Shown piece by piece: positions 27,201 through 38,205 of a stretch of DNA of 64,000 nucleotides. A model generated the notes under the pieces. It saw only the letters and a list, made by a program, of their open reading frames with translations. It was not told where the DNA came from and made no database searches. This stretch comes from Ascidia mentula (Eukaryota > Chordata > Ascidiacea > Phlebobranchia > Ascidiidae). A program made the translations under genes and the position numbers. Location of the stretch: NCBI GenBank assembly GCA_947561715.1, contig OX387205.1, positions 12,963,001 to 13,027,000 of the forward strand. The letters run 5' to 3'. The first letter of the stretch is position 1. Each line of letters starts with the position of its first letter.

Positions 27201-27843
27201 ATTCCTTTAGCTGCAATCTTACAACAGACACTGATTTTCTGTGATAAAATCACTTTCAAATGGGAGTCTGACTTTATAACTTTCATGACTCCATCAGTAT
27301 CCACCCCTTTTTATTGTAGCATTTATTGCTCATAATTCGTAGCAATTTTTTGCGCAAAATAAGAAACCATTTCATTTAAAAGTTAAGCTCGGCTTTGTCT
27401 TGTTACTGTTGAAATTAATCAGCTTGATATAGAACAAATTACTGATTGTGATGATTGATATGCATCATCCTCCGACTCATATTCCGAGAGATCAACGTAC
27501 CCTCCTTGTGAGCCACCTTCCTGCAAAAATATATAATTAACTTTCAATTTATTCTTTGAACAGTCAATCAAATAAAAAGTTATTTCTAAAATTTATTAGA
27601 TTTCTGGATGGCAAAAACCTATTTTTAGTTTTAGATTTTAACTTGTCAAGATTTCGTGAAGGATTTTAACTGCTAACTAGAAGCATAACCTATTCACAAT
27701 AATAACTTAATCATATATTTTTCTTGATCCTTAGACAAACATACCGATTGTGACAAAGATAAACTTTGAGGAACTTGAGATTCTCCTTCTGACAATACTT
27801 CCTGGCTGCTTTTGGCAGGCCTAAGCCTACGACGATCAGCCAT
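21231..27843 (-). CDS. CASC3: CASC3 (MLN51/Barentsz), core subunit of the exon junction complex
   Basis: Seventeen exons: 27843-27745, 27520-27443, 27170-27069, 26889-26705, 26264-26097, 25837-25708, 25562-25442, 25266-25151, 24927-24812, 24553-24487, 24397-24256, 24154-23978, 23260-23162, 22708-22593, 22346-22259, 21885-21810, 21456-21231. All phases agree, giving 701 residues against 703 in human. Start MADRRR matches human. After an acidic stretch comes the SELOR domain with FIPKKGNFFQHD and the LIAEYGYDIRAHSP block, which clamps eIF4A3 on RNA. Later blocks are KWDVP-type, RRYSSLRQR and the C-terminal GGVTYYGN, all found in vertebrate CASC3. The 3' half is low-complexity, rich in Pro, Gln, Ser and Asn. 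Exon 21885-21810 was placed mainly because it restores phase. Neighbouring WAC is divergent. Confidence 0.95.
23385..23631. mobile_element. MITE with TTAA target duplication (piggyBac-like) in a CASC3 intron
   Basis: 247 bases bounded by TTAA (23381-23384 and 23632-23635). The ends are inverted repeats: AGCTGGGTTTTTTTTT on the left and, read on the other strand, AGCTGGGGTTTTTTTGTG on the right. The interior is partly self-complementary (GTCAAATGACC near the left, GACAGACAAATGAC near the right). No coding capacity. Confidence 0.65.
23638..23812. mobile_element. Non-autonomous hAT-type element with 8-base target duplication
   Basis: 175 bases flanked by a perfect 8-base duplication CTTTAAAG (23630-23637 and 23813-23820). 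The terminal inverted repeats are CAGTGCTTCCCAAC on the left and, on the other strand, CAGTCCTTCCCAAC on the right. The CAGTG start and 8-base duplication are typical of hAT transposons. It sits at the right edge of the TTAA element, so it probably inserted into that element's terminus. Confidence 0.8.
26461..26505 (-). ncRNA. Hammerhead-like fold, probably inactive, CASC3 intron 4
   Basis: On the minus strand (sense for CASC3) CACAGAAA, the core CUGACGA, a TGC/GCA stem, AAA, and then TTTCTGTG follow each other. The outer strands pair over 8 bases like stem I. The GAA core triplet reads AAA and the stem III side is too short, so self-cleavage is not expected. It could be a chance inverted repeat. 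Confidence 0.2.
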
Positions 27844-28412
27844 GCTCTGCACAACAGTTTGCGCACATGCCAAACTTGTGAAGATTCGTTTTGAAGCTGT
27901 TCGATAAATGCGACAAGATTTTAACTTAAAAAAACGTGAAATAAAACCCGCCAACGATTTCTTGATGTCGCAATTCCAGTCGTCCTCATTTACACACTTG
28001 AGGGCGTTACTTTTTATTATCGTTGTTCAAAAATTTTATTCTTTATTACAAATTTTTTGCGTAAATTTATTATAAAACAAAGAGAAATTGCAAGATTTAA
28101 ATTAAGCAGCTTTTACTTATTTTTCATTGCGTTTTTGGATGTGTAATAAATAAATAACAGATAAAAATAATATCGCCAGAATGCAGAAGTTAAAGAGTAA
28201 TATTAAATATAGCACAATAAGGAATTGCACTATCATTCAAATAAAGCACGATAATTTTTTTGTTTGCCCGATAAAGGCGTGGTATTCTTATTATCTTTCT
28301 TTGTCTGTCTAGTTGTGGTAGTTTGTGGCTGATTGAGGTCACTTGTGGTACAAAATTGGTTATTTCTGATTCAGACAATTGCCGAGAACGATTGTCTATT
28401 ATCTGCAAAGAG
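27844..28412. promoter_or_regulatory. Bidirectional promoter region between CASC3 and WAC
   Basis: The two start codons are 569 bases apart and the genes are divergent, so both promoters must lie here. The interval is AT-rich with no clear TATA box near either start. The precise start sites cannot be read. Confidence 0.6.
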
Positions 28413-31400
28413 ATGGCGATCACGAATTTCGGTGAGTTTTATTTGTGCTGGACTTATTAAATGTAACAAACATATATTATGTACTTTACAACTAACGCGA
28501 CTCGATGCATTTGTACCTCTAGTACAAAACGCATTTCAAAAATAAGTGGTTGGGTTAATTTGTAAAGAAAATTTGACTACGTGATGCTGAATCGTACGGC
28601 GTTTCGTAATTTGATACAGTTTCAGGCATGGCTGCTACAACACGTTAAATCTTCGATGATTTTGTACGATTGTTCGTGATGTACGGAAGGAATGTATCTC
28701 AAACTGATGGGTACATGAAGTTATATATTTTTAATGCACATTACTAAACAACATCCTGGTGTTTAATACAAACTGACTATGTTTCCTGGGAAAAAACTCA
28801 ATGTTACTTTTTATACAACATACTCCACTCCCACTGTACCACACATTTTCCATTGTAATGAACTAAATAACACCCTACACAAGACCAACATGTTTGTGAA
28901 ATGATATGAAATAATTATGCTTGATATGTATCATAATTATATTAACATTAATCCAACCTACATTTTTTAGGTATGATTCAACTACCAAAGCTATGCAACA
29001 GGTAATTGTCCTGACAAAAGTAGACATATGTTAAAATTACAAGAATATGCAGACAAATTTAAAAGCAATTTATTTAGTGTGTCACATGTTACAATGGCTT
29101 CTCATTACAAATGAATGTTCTGTCCGTCAATTTAAGTTTCAAAAGTTATCACACAAATTTTTATGTAAGTAATGTGACATTGGACAGTGCAACCCAACAA
29201 GTAAAAATACATGTTGTTGACAATGTAAACTCTTGACTTGTTCCAGTGTGCAAGAATAGTATATACATAATTAAAACTACGTAATAACCATTTCTGTTGC
29301 AATCATAATAAATAGTTAGTTGATCTTATACCAATACTGACCTACACAGCACATCAGTGGTCACCGCATTTCATCATCACACGGAAGAGAACGTGATGCA
29401 AGAAAACTAGAACAGTTACAGAAAAACAAATCTAGTGACAGGTCTTCTGCTTCACACAACTCTAAAGGTAAAAAGATTGACTGTTACACTGTCAAGAAAC
29501 AGTTACTTTTTTTTAACAATTATGTTTTCCTAGCCAGTCTGTTGCTTACAAAGTGCTGATCCACTTTTCATATATATATAATCCACACAAAGTTAACAGT
29601 TATGCAGCTTTTATTTCTACAACTTGCACTGTACACACCACTTTTTAAAACACTTTTTCATCCCATGCTGTTGGTACTTTTATCAGTAGCAAGTTTAGAG
29701 GCTAAATAGGTTGTGCATCTAAATATAATTTTTTGCATTTTTAGGACAAACGAACCATGTGTCGAAGTCATCTTCCGACCGATCCAAACACCACAAGGTA
29801 ATAAAACATTCAGTGTAATTGATCACACCCAAATTTTTTGAATAACTTTAAAACAAAACCTCCTCTTACATTGAAAAAAGACTAGATGATTGTCACGCAT
29901 TATAGATGTATATACAGCAAAATATTTTGCCAATGCTACCATTTTATGTTGGCCATGTATAAATGTAAAAAACATCAATGTGTGATAAAAACATATAATG
30001 ATTCATAAGATGATTATAGTATGATGTAACAGACAGTGAGCTGTCATACTATAATATTAATCAATAAATTTTAATGCAAGATAACCAAGATTTAGTGTTT
30101 ATCTGCAATGTATATTATATTTTAACTTTAATGGCCAAAGTTATAGACAAGCAAATCTTAGGTACAAGGGGCGTTACGGGGGTGTGGCAACTGGTCAGAA
30201 CACATTAGCTCATCAGGAAAAATATATTTCTACAATAATGTGTCCGAGGTGTCTCAGTGGGAGAAACCGGATGACTGGAAAGAAAGGTATTAAATGTTTT
30301 ATTTACTTTAGGGTTTGAAATTAAACTTTTGTATAAAATCCCAAGTTGTTTGTTGTACAATGTTGTTTGATATATAGATTTTGCCAACTTGTAGGAATGT
30401 AGGCATCATTGCTATTGCTTTTTAAGTTATAATTTATGCTTTAAAATTGTTGTAAAGACCTGTAATACCATTTACAATAAAAGTACCATGTTTTTTTGTG
30501 ACAATGTAGATGTATTCTTATCTAAATCCAATTTTTGAAACGTGTCCTCTGCATGTCATACTGATTTTATCAAACTTTATTTCCTGTTTTAGTGAAGCAG
30601 TTGATCTGAAACCAAGGGACAAAAAGTCTTCTGGACAGAAAGGTACATAACTCTCATATTGCAACCACAATCTAACATACAATAAGGGTTGACCTTGATC
30701 TTTGAAGCAAAATGAAGTGATAAATACCACTTTGGCATGCACCTTGTATATATACCCAATTATTTAAAAATAAAATCATTAAAAACAAAACAACTGAAAA
30801 AAACATAGGAAATTAAACAGTTGTCCTAATTGCATTTCAGTAATTGCAAAACCCTTTGAACAAATGGTTGACAAACCTTTCTGCTTCAATAAATCTACCT
30901 TAGGATTTTGTAGTCTTAACTCTTACTTAGTTGCCTCAAATGTTAGTACTTTTTTATGCTGATTTGTTTTCATTTTTCCAGCCCAAGCCAAGAGCCATAG
31001 CAGTTCCCATTCAACTTCAACAAAAAATCAGTCGGGCAGTCATTCGACGGCTGACGACAAGGACTATCGTAGTCGAGGAAAAGATTTTTTGGATCGAGAC
31101 TATAGAAGCAAAACTGCCACAGGCGACCGAGATTATCGCGGTGATGTGGATTACAGGGACTTGCGCTCAGCGGAGCAAAAAGACAATTCCCGACGGCAGT
31201 CTTTAAACATCGACAAAGACTACCGTTCCTTCCCCTCGTCTAACATGACGTCGCGAAATCAACATAATCATGTTACTACCAGCGTTGGTAGCAATGGACA
31301 GGTTTTGCCAAAAACGGAAAGTTATGTTCCAGCCACCGGCGAGTTTTATGATTACTCCAATTGGGACGGCAGTAAACCCCCTCCATTGGTGGAAATAAAT

Positions 31401-34400
31401 GGAACGCCAAACTCTGGAAATAACTTACAACTGTCTCAAAACTCTGTTGATTCAGAAAAAGGTTTGTAGATATTTTTTCACAAAACACAAAATGTAACAA
31501 AATCAGGATGGCATTCATGAAACACTTTGAAGAAATATATACTTTACATGAGCCATGATGACCAATGGGCTGCAGACAGTGAACACTGTTTTGATCTATC
31601 AGGGTCTCATCAGTATTTCTGTTGCTCGATATCGAACCTCGCAAAGACTGTGGTTTGACACCAATGGTTTAAACCAAGTTTCGTATGACGTTTACTGCAA
31701 AGGCCACATTTTGAAAGACTGTCTGACTAGTTGCAAGACCATGCTTGTCACCAACCGTACTGATAAGACCTGATAGGTTAAAACACTGTGCACTGTTTGC
31801 AGCTCACTTGTCAATGATTTTATGTAGTATTATGAATATGAACAAGAACTACGGGCAGTGAAATGGCATGGGCACTGTTAAAATCATGGATTTGTTTGCT
31901 TATGGACAGTATTTCACAAGCTGGTGTGAATTGCATAATTAGATACATATTTCTATGGTGGATTCTGTGTACATATATACCACTTTCCCAAAATTGGTCC
32001 AGCCACAACTAAAACTTACATGTTTTGCTTGATATTATCAAGTACCACACATATAAACAAGGTTTTTGTGTATTTTGTACACAGGGAGTATATGACGTTA
32101 TGTAAGGCACACCCATGCAAGGTCTTTTCAAAGAAATAATGAAAATTTTGTGCCTTAAACAGGTTTATCATCTACTGGAGATGATTCTTCATTGCAAGCG
32201 TCAGCAAACTGCACAGAGTCGGCTGCATCTATGTTCGTTCGAACTCTATCAGACGTTCTTACTTCAAACAACAGTTCCACTGAAACCAAAGGCAATTTGG
32301 AAAATGGTGAGCTACAGTATAAACTTTGTAGTGAACTGCAGACAGTATTACTTATTCTGCCTACTATCTCTCATCAGTACAGCTTTGGTGATGATCAAGT
32401 TCTGTTTTGGAAGAAGCATTTTTAGCCTACATTACACACAATTTAATTTTCTCGTTGTTTTGTTTTTCTAGCTCTTCAACTGCTTTTGAAAGCGGCCGGC
32501 AATAAAGGTGAGCATACAAAAAATTGGCAGTCATGTCAGTAGAGCTGTTGTTTTCAAATATATTTTTTTGTTCTCAGCATCAACGGAAAGCGAAGAACAA
32601 TTACCGAATGGTGCTGAAACCACTGGACAACCTCCCAACAAGAAAGTGTGTGTCAACACAGAAAGGTAAAAAGTTGATGAGACTTAAGTATTGTCTGTTG
32701 TGCCACGTGTTTAGAATATAAAAGAACATTATATTGTCTACGAATCACAAATTCAGTGCTGAAAAAAGTTGCATGTCCATTTTGCTGTTATAGAGCTTTT
32801 GTTTATGATTGTAAGGCATCACGCACATCTATCAGACATGAATGAAGTGCCCTTTAAGGTCAATCACTTATAGTGTGAAATGCCACAATAAAAATATGTG
32901 TACATATTGTTATAGTATGCTTTGTACAAATGCTTTTTTGCAATTTTGCGGACATCAATATCTTTTCAAAGAGCTGCTTAAAGTGTATTTGCACAGAAAC
33001 TGTCTAATTGACTTTTCTGGTGTTAACAAGATTGAATTGACAAACAGGGACACAGATAATCAGCAACAGCCCATGGAAATTAACGACTTGGAATCAAATG
33101 GAAGTGTTGAAACGAAAGTCCCAGAGTTTTTTCAACTTAACGCCTTACGGAATGTGTTTGATTCAACGTCTTTATCCCACATACAGAACTGGCCCTCAGA
33201 ACATTGTGAAAAGCAGGTGAATGTTTGTTACATTACATGTAGCAATTTGCATGTGGTAGTGTTTGATCATCTATTTCCATGTGGCTTAGGACTCTTTGGC
33301 TGGGTGTTTTTCATGAAGAATTCTTACTAATGCTTTGTTTTTAATTAAGTATGGCATAGCCCACTATCTTGTTGGCTTGGTCGCAATTTAAATTTTTATA
33401 TTATCACATGTATTTTGTCCTAGTTTTGGAGCCACTGGTGTAGATGAGAAAATTGAGGTTTATGTAGAAAGGTCACTGTTCTCCTATGTTCTTTCCAACA
33501 CAATTTTACAACGTTGTGACTTTTGTGCAGTGCCAACGTCTGGCTGACGACTACCACAAGTTTATGGCAGAAAATGTTTTAGAATTAAATGCTTACTTAA
33601 CACAAGCTCGCTCCCAAGTAAGAACGGCAGAGATTTTGTCAACTTTGCAAGAGCAAAGGTAAGTGAAAACATTAAAATACACACAAACAGATTGATTGAG
33701 ATATTGGTTGATTTTTAATGTCTTAAATGCCCACTTTAAAAACATTGCGTCTAAACGCTTTTTAAGATTTTGTAATTGACCTTAAGTTTTCACTTGTGTC
33801 ACCCAAAAGAAGTATTGCTGGATAGGTTAATTTGAAAAAAATGTTTTCATTGTTAAATGCGCTATGTACAGGGTTGCTACGATTTGTCAATACCATTTGT
33901 GATTATTTTCATCGAAAACAGATTGTCGGTAACATAAGTAGTGGGATGGACGATTTTAGACAGGCACCTGCAAAAAAAACTGTTGCTGTACATCTTTCTG
34001 ATGTTATTTAAATACCCAAGAGCCTCTAAAATTGGGCAAAGAGACTGAAATATTTACAATTTCTAGTCAAGTTTAGTTTTAGAAAGCGGAGTGCTTACTT
34101 TTCGGTAAAGGCCTACCAGTAATCCTGAGACCTGGTTATATATAAAAATTTTATGACCTTGAACATGTGAAAGTTCCTCTGTTCAGCTCTTTACTGTTAG
34201 CCGGGTGGACACCGTAACACTGTATCTGTTCCTCTGTTCAGCTCTTTACTGTTAGCCGGGTGGACACCGTAACACTGTATCTGCTTCTAGCGGGGAGTTC
34301 AGTATCCTGCAAAATTACATTTTGTGTCATTTCAGTATTCTGTAATATAATATTTTGTGTCATTTCAGTATTCTGTAATATAATATTTTGTGTCATTTCG

Positions 34401-34474
34401 TTAGAGTGCTCTACATTCGCCAACAAATGAAAGACCTTGACCGCACCCCCGTATCCGGCGGACCATTTACCTGA
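28413..34474 (+). CDS. WAC: WAC, WW domain and C-terminal coiled-coil adaptor
   Basis: Thirteen exons: 28413-28431, 28971-29001, 29358-29467, 29745-29797, 30162-30286, 30593-30642, 30982-31461, 32163-32306, 32472-32507, 32578-32665, 33048-33216, 33531-33658, 34405-34474. All phases agree and give 500 residues. The WW domain is in exon 5 ([17 protein letters not shown] then [10 protein letters not shown]), nearly identical to vertebrate WAC. Exon 7 has several D-[KRV]-DYR repeats. The C-terminus has [43 protein letters not shown], the WAC coiled coil that binds the RNF20/40 ubiquitin ligase. WAC links H2B monoubiquitination to RNA polymerase II through its WW domain. The protein is shorter than human WAC in the low-complexity middle. 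The 19-base first exon (MAITNF) is the least certain part. Confidence 0.94.
30014..30054. repeat. Perfect 11-base inverted repeat, WAC intron 4
   Basis: TTATAGTATGA (30014-30024) is repeated as its exact complement TCATACTATAA (30044-30054) with a 19-base loop that itself has a CAG/CTG pair. It would form a stable hairpin in the intron RNA; function unknown. Confidence 0.6.
31567..31620 (-). ncRNA. Decayed type I hammerhead ribozyme, WAC intron 7, minus strand
   Basis: Read on the minus strand: CTGATGA core (31613-31607), a damaged stem II, AAA in place of GAA, an intact stem III (ACAG/CTGT), cleavage position C and TGCAGC. The 5' strand of stem I no longer pairs. The G-to-A change in the core makes it inactive by the known hammerhead rules. 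Confidence 0.6.
31753..31804 (+). ncRNA. Decayed type I hammerhead ribozyme, WAC intron 7, plus strand
   Basis: CTGATAA (31760-31766), stem II GACCT/AGGTT, AAA in place of GAA, weak stem III, then TGCAGC. Two core changes point to inactivity. Together with the copy at 31567-31620 it forms an inverted pair about 140 bases apart. Confidence 0.55.
34173..34282. repeat. Perfect 55-base tandem duplication, last WAC intron
   Basis: 34173-34227 is repeated exactly at 34228-34282 (unit starts GTTCCTCTGTTCAG). No base differs, so the duplication is recent. Confidence 0.9.
34318..34400 (+). repeat. 33-base tandem repeat carrying a 3' splice-site-like motif
   Basis: Two full 33-base units (34318-34350, 34351-34383) and a 17-base partial one (34384-34400). 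Each full unit contains TGTGTCATTTCAG, a good acceptor match. The partial unit leads straight into the acceptor TTAG used for the last WAC exon at 34405. Confidence 0.85.
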
Positions 34475-36425
34475 ATGCACAAAATCAGTGATGTGGAATC
34501 GTCCCGTGGGAAGCTGCAGTTGGCGGTTGTTTATTACATACAGGAGTCCGCTACAAGCATTTAAATTGCTTTGCGCCACTTGTGGATGTGGAATTAAGGG
34601 GTTTATCGCAGGTGTATCTGAAATTTACGATTGGATTTTATTAATTCGAGCTTGGCCAAAAAAACTGCTGCTGCGTTAGTTGGTGGTGCTCCAAACAGTG
34701 ACGTTATTGCAAATGACGTCATCATCTTAACTCATTCAAATTCTCCATTCGATCAAATTTCTTTCTGCTGGTCGGAAAAACACGGTTCCGAAACATTCAG
34801 TAAACCAAAGACCTACTTGATATAACACTTGTCAACGTTACTGCTCCGTTTCTTGGAATTTTACAATCTTGTTTTGCGTCTTTGTCGAGTCTTCGCTATT
34901 GTTACGCAACAAATCATATTCTGTGACGCGTCGCGCGTCGGTGGGACTGAATGCGCTTTATTTAAAAATTTCCTGGGCGGTTTTTGTGCCAGAGATCCTT
35001 CCGTTGTGCGTGAACATATGTTGCAGATATAAGACCCCTTATCAGAAGTTCCCTTCAAAACTGGAATGCTTGCGGCCGATTCCCCGTGTACTTGGAAACT
35101 ACACTTGTAGGTACCTTTTCCCAGATTGCCCACGCGCGCCTTTTTATATGAATCAACAATTTTCTCTCGCGATGACGTCATTGTTTCTAAAGCAAGAATA
35201 AACGTGTTTTCGGTTTTTTTTCCTTCTTTACCCTGTGTGAACTTTTACGTTTTGTGTCCGATCCTATTTTTACTTTTGTTTTGTTTTTTCTCCGTATCGC
35301 CAATTTCCACGCGTAAGAAAGTAATAAAGCTATGTAATTTGTTTTTGGTTCCGGGGCTCTTTCCATCAACACGAGTGGCTGCCGCCAGTGGGCGACACGG
35401 AGTCGTTATTATGTTGAACGTCATCGGAAGTCAAAAAAGGAATTCTTGCTCAGGATGTACTGGGTTCCGCAGTATTTTAACACTGACTGCTAGCAATATT
35501 TGTTATGTTTAAGTTTTGTAGGTTTTCTAATGTTTTTGTAAATGTTTATGCGAAAAATTGTCCTTGATACGATATCCATATTTGCAGCCAATCCTACTGC
35601 AATTTCCTCAATTAGGAAAATAATATCTTCGCAGTTTTTTTTTTTTTTGAAGACTAACAAAAAAAGTTAGTACAAAAAATTTCTAAAATCACTTCGTAGG
35701 TGAAAAGCTTAAGAATTTCAGTCGTATGAAATATATTTTTACAGTGCGTGAGCTGCAAACAGGGCAACTGTTTCGACCTAATATGTCTCGTCAGTGCAGC
35801 TTTCTTCATCAAAACAACACTTTTTGCTCTACTGTCTTTATTTGAAATTGTGATGCCTTGGTCATTTGGTTATTCTGCAAGCTATTGAGTTGCCGTCAAC
35901 CTCTTCCACGCGGTCTGACTTTCAGTTCAAACGCACAAATCCTTCCATTATTTATATTGTGTGTTTTTATTGACAAAGATTTCTTCAAAACAATAACGTA
36001 TACAACTTGGTATTCCAAAGGTCGTGTTGTTCTCATTATACCAGAGTTGTGCCCAAACTGAGTGTCGCGAACTTAAAAGTTGTGACACAAACGTTTTTTT
36101 TTAAGCAGAGGTAGGTTTGTTATATGGGTAAATGCTATGTACAACGCAAAGCTAGTTTGCCGGTTTAAAATAAAAAAAGTGCCATAAACTTTTCGAAAGC
36201 TGACGCGATGATTTCAAAGCACGAGCACTCAGTACATAAACTCGCACCATAAATATTACGAAAAGTTTAAGTGGTGAAGCACAGTAAGTGTTTGTGTTGA
36301 GACAAAAAGCACGAAACAAAAGTGAATGTCAAAGAAAAAAACGCCGTTTCCTTTAAATCAAATACCGTTACACCAACAACAACACACTGTATACTAGCGA
36401 TTATACAGAAGTCCACCCTTTCCAA
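34475..36425. other. Non-coding interval between WAC and the orphan gene pair
   Basis: Holds the WAC 3' UTR (candidate AATAAA at 35323-35328), a minus-strand hammerhead ribozyme at 35751-35801 and the 3' flank of the first orphan gene. Open frames here do not resemble known proteins. Confidence 0.6.
35751..35801 (-). ncRNA. Type I hammerhead ribozyme, intact catalytic core
   Basis: Read on the minus strand from 35801: stem I AGCTGCA (35801-35795), core CTGACGA (35794-35788), stem II GACAT/AGGTC (35787-35783 and 35779-35775, loop ATT, one A-G mismatch), GAA (35774-35772), stem III ACAG/CTGT (35771-35768 and 35762-35759, loop TTGCC), U at 35758 as cleavage position, then TGCAGCT (35757-35751) closing a 7-base stem I. 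Position 7 of the core is C instead of U, which hammerheads tolerate. No gene on this strand covers it. Short stem III is typical of retroelement-linked animal hammerheads. Confidence 0.85.
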
Positions 36426-36743
36426 TTACACGTCTTCATCTTCGATAACAACTTCGACTTTTTCCCCGTTCCTGTGTTCGTACTCATCCATCCACGAGTC
36501 ACCGAGAACTTCTCGCAAGCGCTCATCCACCATTGACCAGCCATGCGGAACGTCGTGCCAGCAGAGGCGGTAAAGTGCCATCGCCCGCCGAATCACGAAA
36601 TCCCGTTCATGATCGTCGCAGGCGGGGACCGGCGCGATTTTGTTCTGAAGAAAGGTCTTGAATTCCTGGGGAACGGAACTGAGCTTCGGACGACCGACTT
36701 TCCGCGTAAACTTGGGGGAATAACTCCATGCAAGGTTGGACAT
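36426..36743 (-). CDS. Unrecognised 105-residue protein, orphan paralog A
   Basis: Intronless frame from ATG at 36743 to TAA at 36426. I do not recognise the family. It is about 60% identical to the frame at 38206-38511, with the shared blocks MS-LAWS, FLQNKI-PVP, ERD-VIRRA-AL-RLCW, DVP-GW and LGDSW. That conservation, plus base content richer in G and C than its flanks, argues that it is a real gene. No signal peptide, no membrane segment. The middle looks helical and charged; the tail is acidic (ends EDEDV). The open frame extends upstream in frame, but the paralog begins at the same MS-LAWS, which fixes the start. A TATA-like ATATATATA (37164-37172) and a CCAAT box (about 37210) lie upstream on this strand. 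Confidence 0.8.
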   Translation of the reverse strand: MSNLAWSYSPKFTRKVGRPKLSSVPQEFKTFLQNKIAPVPACDDHERDFVIRRAMALYRLCWHDVPHGWSMVDERLREVLGDSWMDEYEHRNGEKVEVVIEDEDV

Positions 36744-37163
36744 AATTGTGTTATGTTGCTGTTGTGCCTTGTTTTGAGGAAAAGCCGATATTTTGATTTT
36801 ACAGATTACACTCTGCAAATAACAGTGGAGCTTTATAACAGGAAACAAAAAATAAACTCAAGAATTTCACAAAACAAAGCCTGACACTATCCCGCAAACC
36901 AAACGCGGACAATATCTTAATATTTACTTTTTCCCAACTCTCTTACAAAAGAAAATGACTCAAAAACTCTACAACTATACAATAAGTACAGAAACTGACG
37001 ATGCCATTTAGGCGATATTATTATTTCTGTGATATTTTAAAATGAAAAACCGCAATGACGCTAACGCTGATCGCAATTTCGAACACTTACAAACTAGCGC
37101 ACAATCTACACCTTTCTATGCAAGAGGAACAGACTAAACACCGGAAAACTAACCAATGCTCCA

Positions 37164-37214
37164 ATATATATACAAGAATCGTGTTGGAAACGTACACATG
37201 TTGATCCGATTGGT
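37164..37214 (-). promoter_or_regulatory. Candidate TATA and CCAAT promoter of orphan paralog A
   Basis: On the minus strand AAACCAATCGG (about 37216-37206) is followed about 35 bases later by a TATATATA run (37172-37164). A start about 30 bases beyond would leave a 5' UTR of roughly 390 bases. Confidence 0.4.
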
Positions 37215-38205
37215 TTGACGCACTCTGTGTAATGTGTATTCAATCAGACGCACCTTATTTGACGTCAACTGTCTCGTTCCACGACTATCTTCTTTCTATT
37301 TTCATTGTCAATCGATAGCGGCCCTTGTGATGTCACAGTAACTAGGCTCGGATTCCACAACTGATGAAAGTGTTGCATTCCAGAATACGACCAGTGCTTT
37401 AGTCACGTCAACAAGATTATGACAAAATTAAGATCCGCAAGACATTCCAGTTTGTTTACCAGATGTGTGTAACTCTTTACGTCACAAAGACACCTACTGC
37501 GTACATTTAAAGACACATTCCAGTGTCCGACTACAGTAAATACCTATACACCTGTTACATACATAAGATACTCTCCAACTGAAATTGCATAACTTATAGG
37601 TGGTATTGCAGGACAAATCGCATTGTGCAGCAGTACTTGAACACAAGTACAGAAAAATTACGGACAAAACAAAACGTATTTCCACATATTTTTTAAAGTC
37701 GGCATGCTTTTTTATGCAATCTGCAATCTAAAGCTAACTTGCTCTGTCGCAAAGTAGGGGACAGCAACGCACATTGCAAGTGTATGCAGCAAATCCCTCG
37801 GTGAACAATCCTGTACTACGCTTTGAAGACAAAAGTATTGACAGGTTTCTTGAGTTTATTGTACATAAATAATGCGAATACGAGTTAACTGTACGATTAA
37901 TTCAACAAAACACCAAGCTCTCAATAACAGAAAAAGAAAAACTGCATTAAACACAAATATCGGCGTCGCACGTGTACACCACTGTACAGTATATATAACA
38001 GCATTACCACTTAATTTGGTCTGGCAGCATAAAAGTTGTCTGCGATTTTGCAAGGCAAATGACACCACCAACAATAAAACATATAATCTGTATATCTCAC
38101 AAAAATACGGGAAAAAGTGGTAAAATCTTTGAACAGAGGTTTCGTTACAAATTCGTTCGCTTGTCAACTCCTCATTATGACGTCACAGTGTGTAATTGTG
38201 ACGCA

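Noticed and set aside
37355..37400. CTGATGA on the plus strand near 37360
   Set aside because: No GAA core or pairing stems follow, so it is not a hammerhead.
37494..37685. Minus-strand frame with a signal-peptide-like start and eight cysteines, resembling a small secreted peptide
   Set aside because: It opens with GTG, and no in-frame ATG exists before the upstream stop. It would need an unseen upstream exon. No paralog found in the window.
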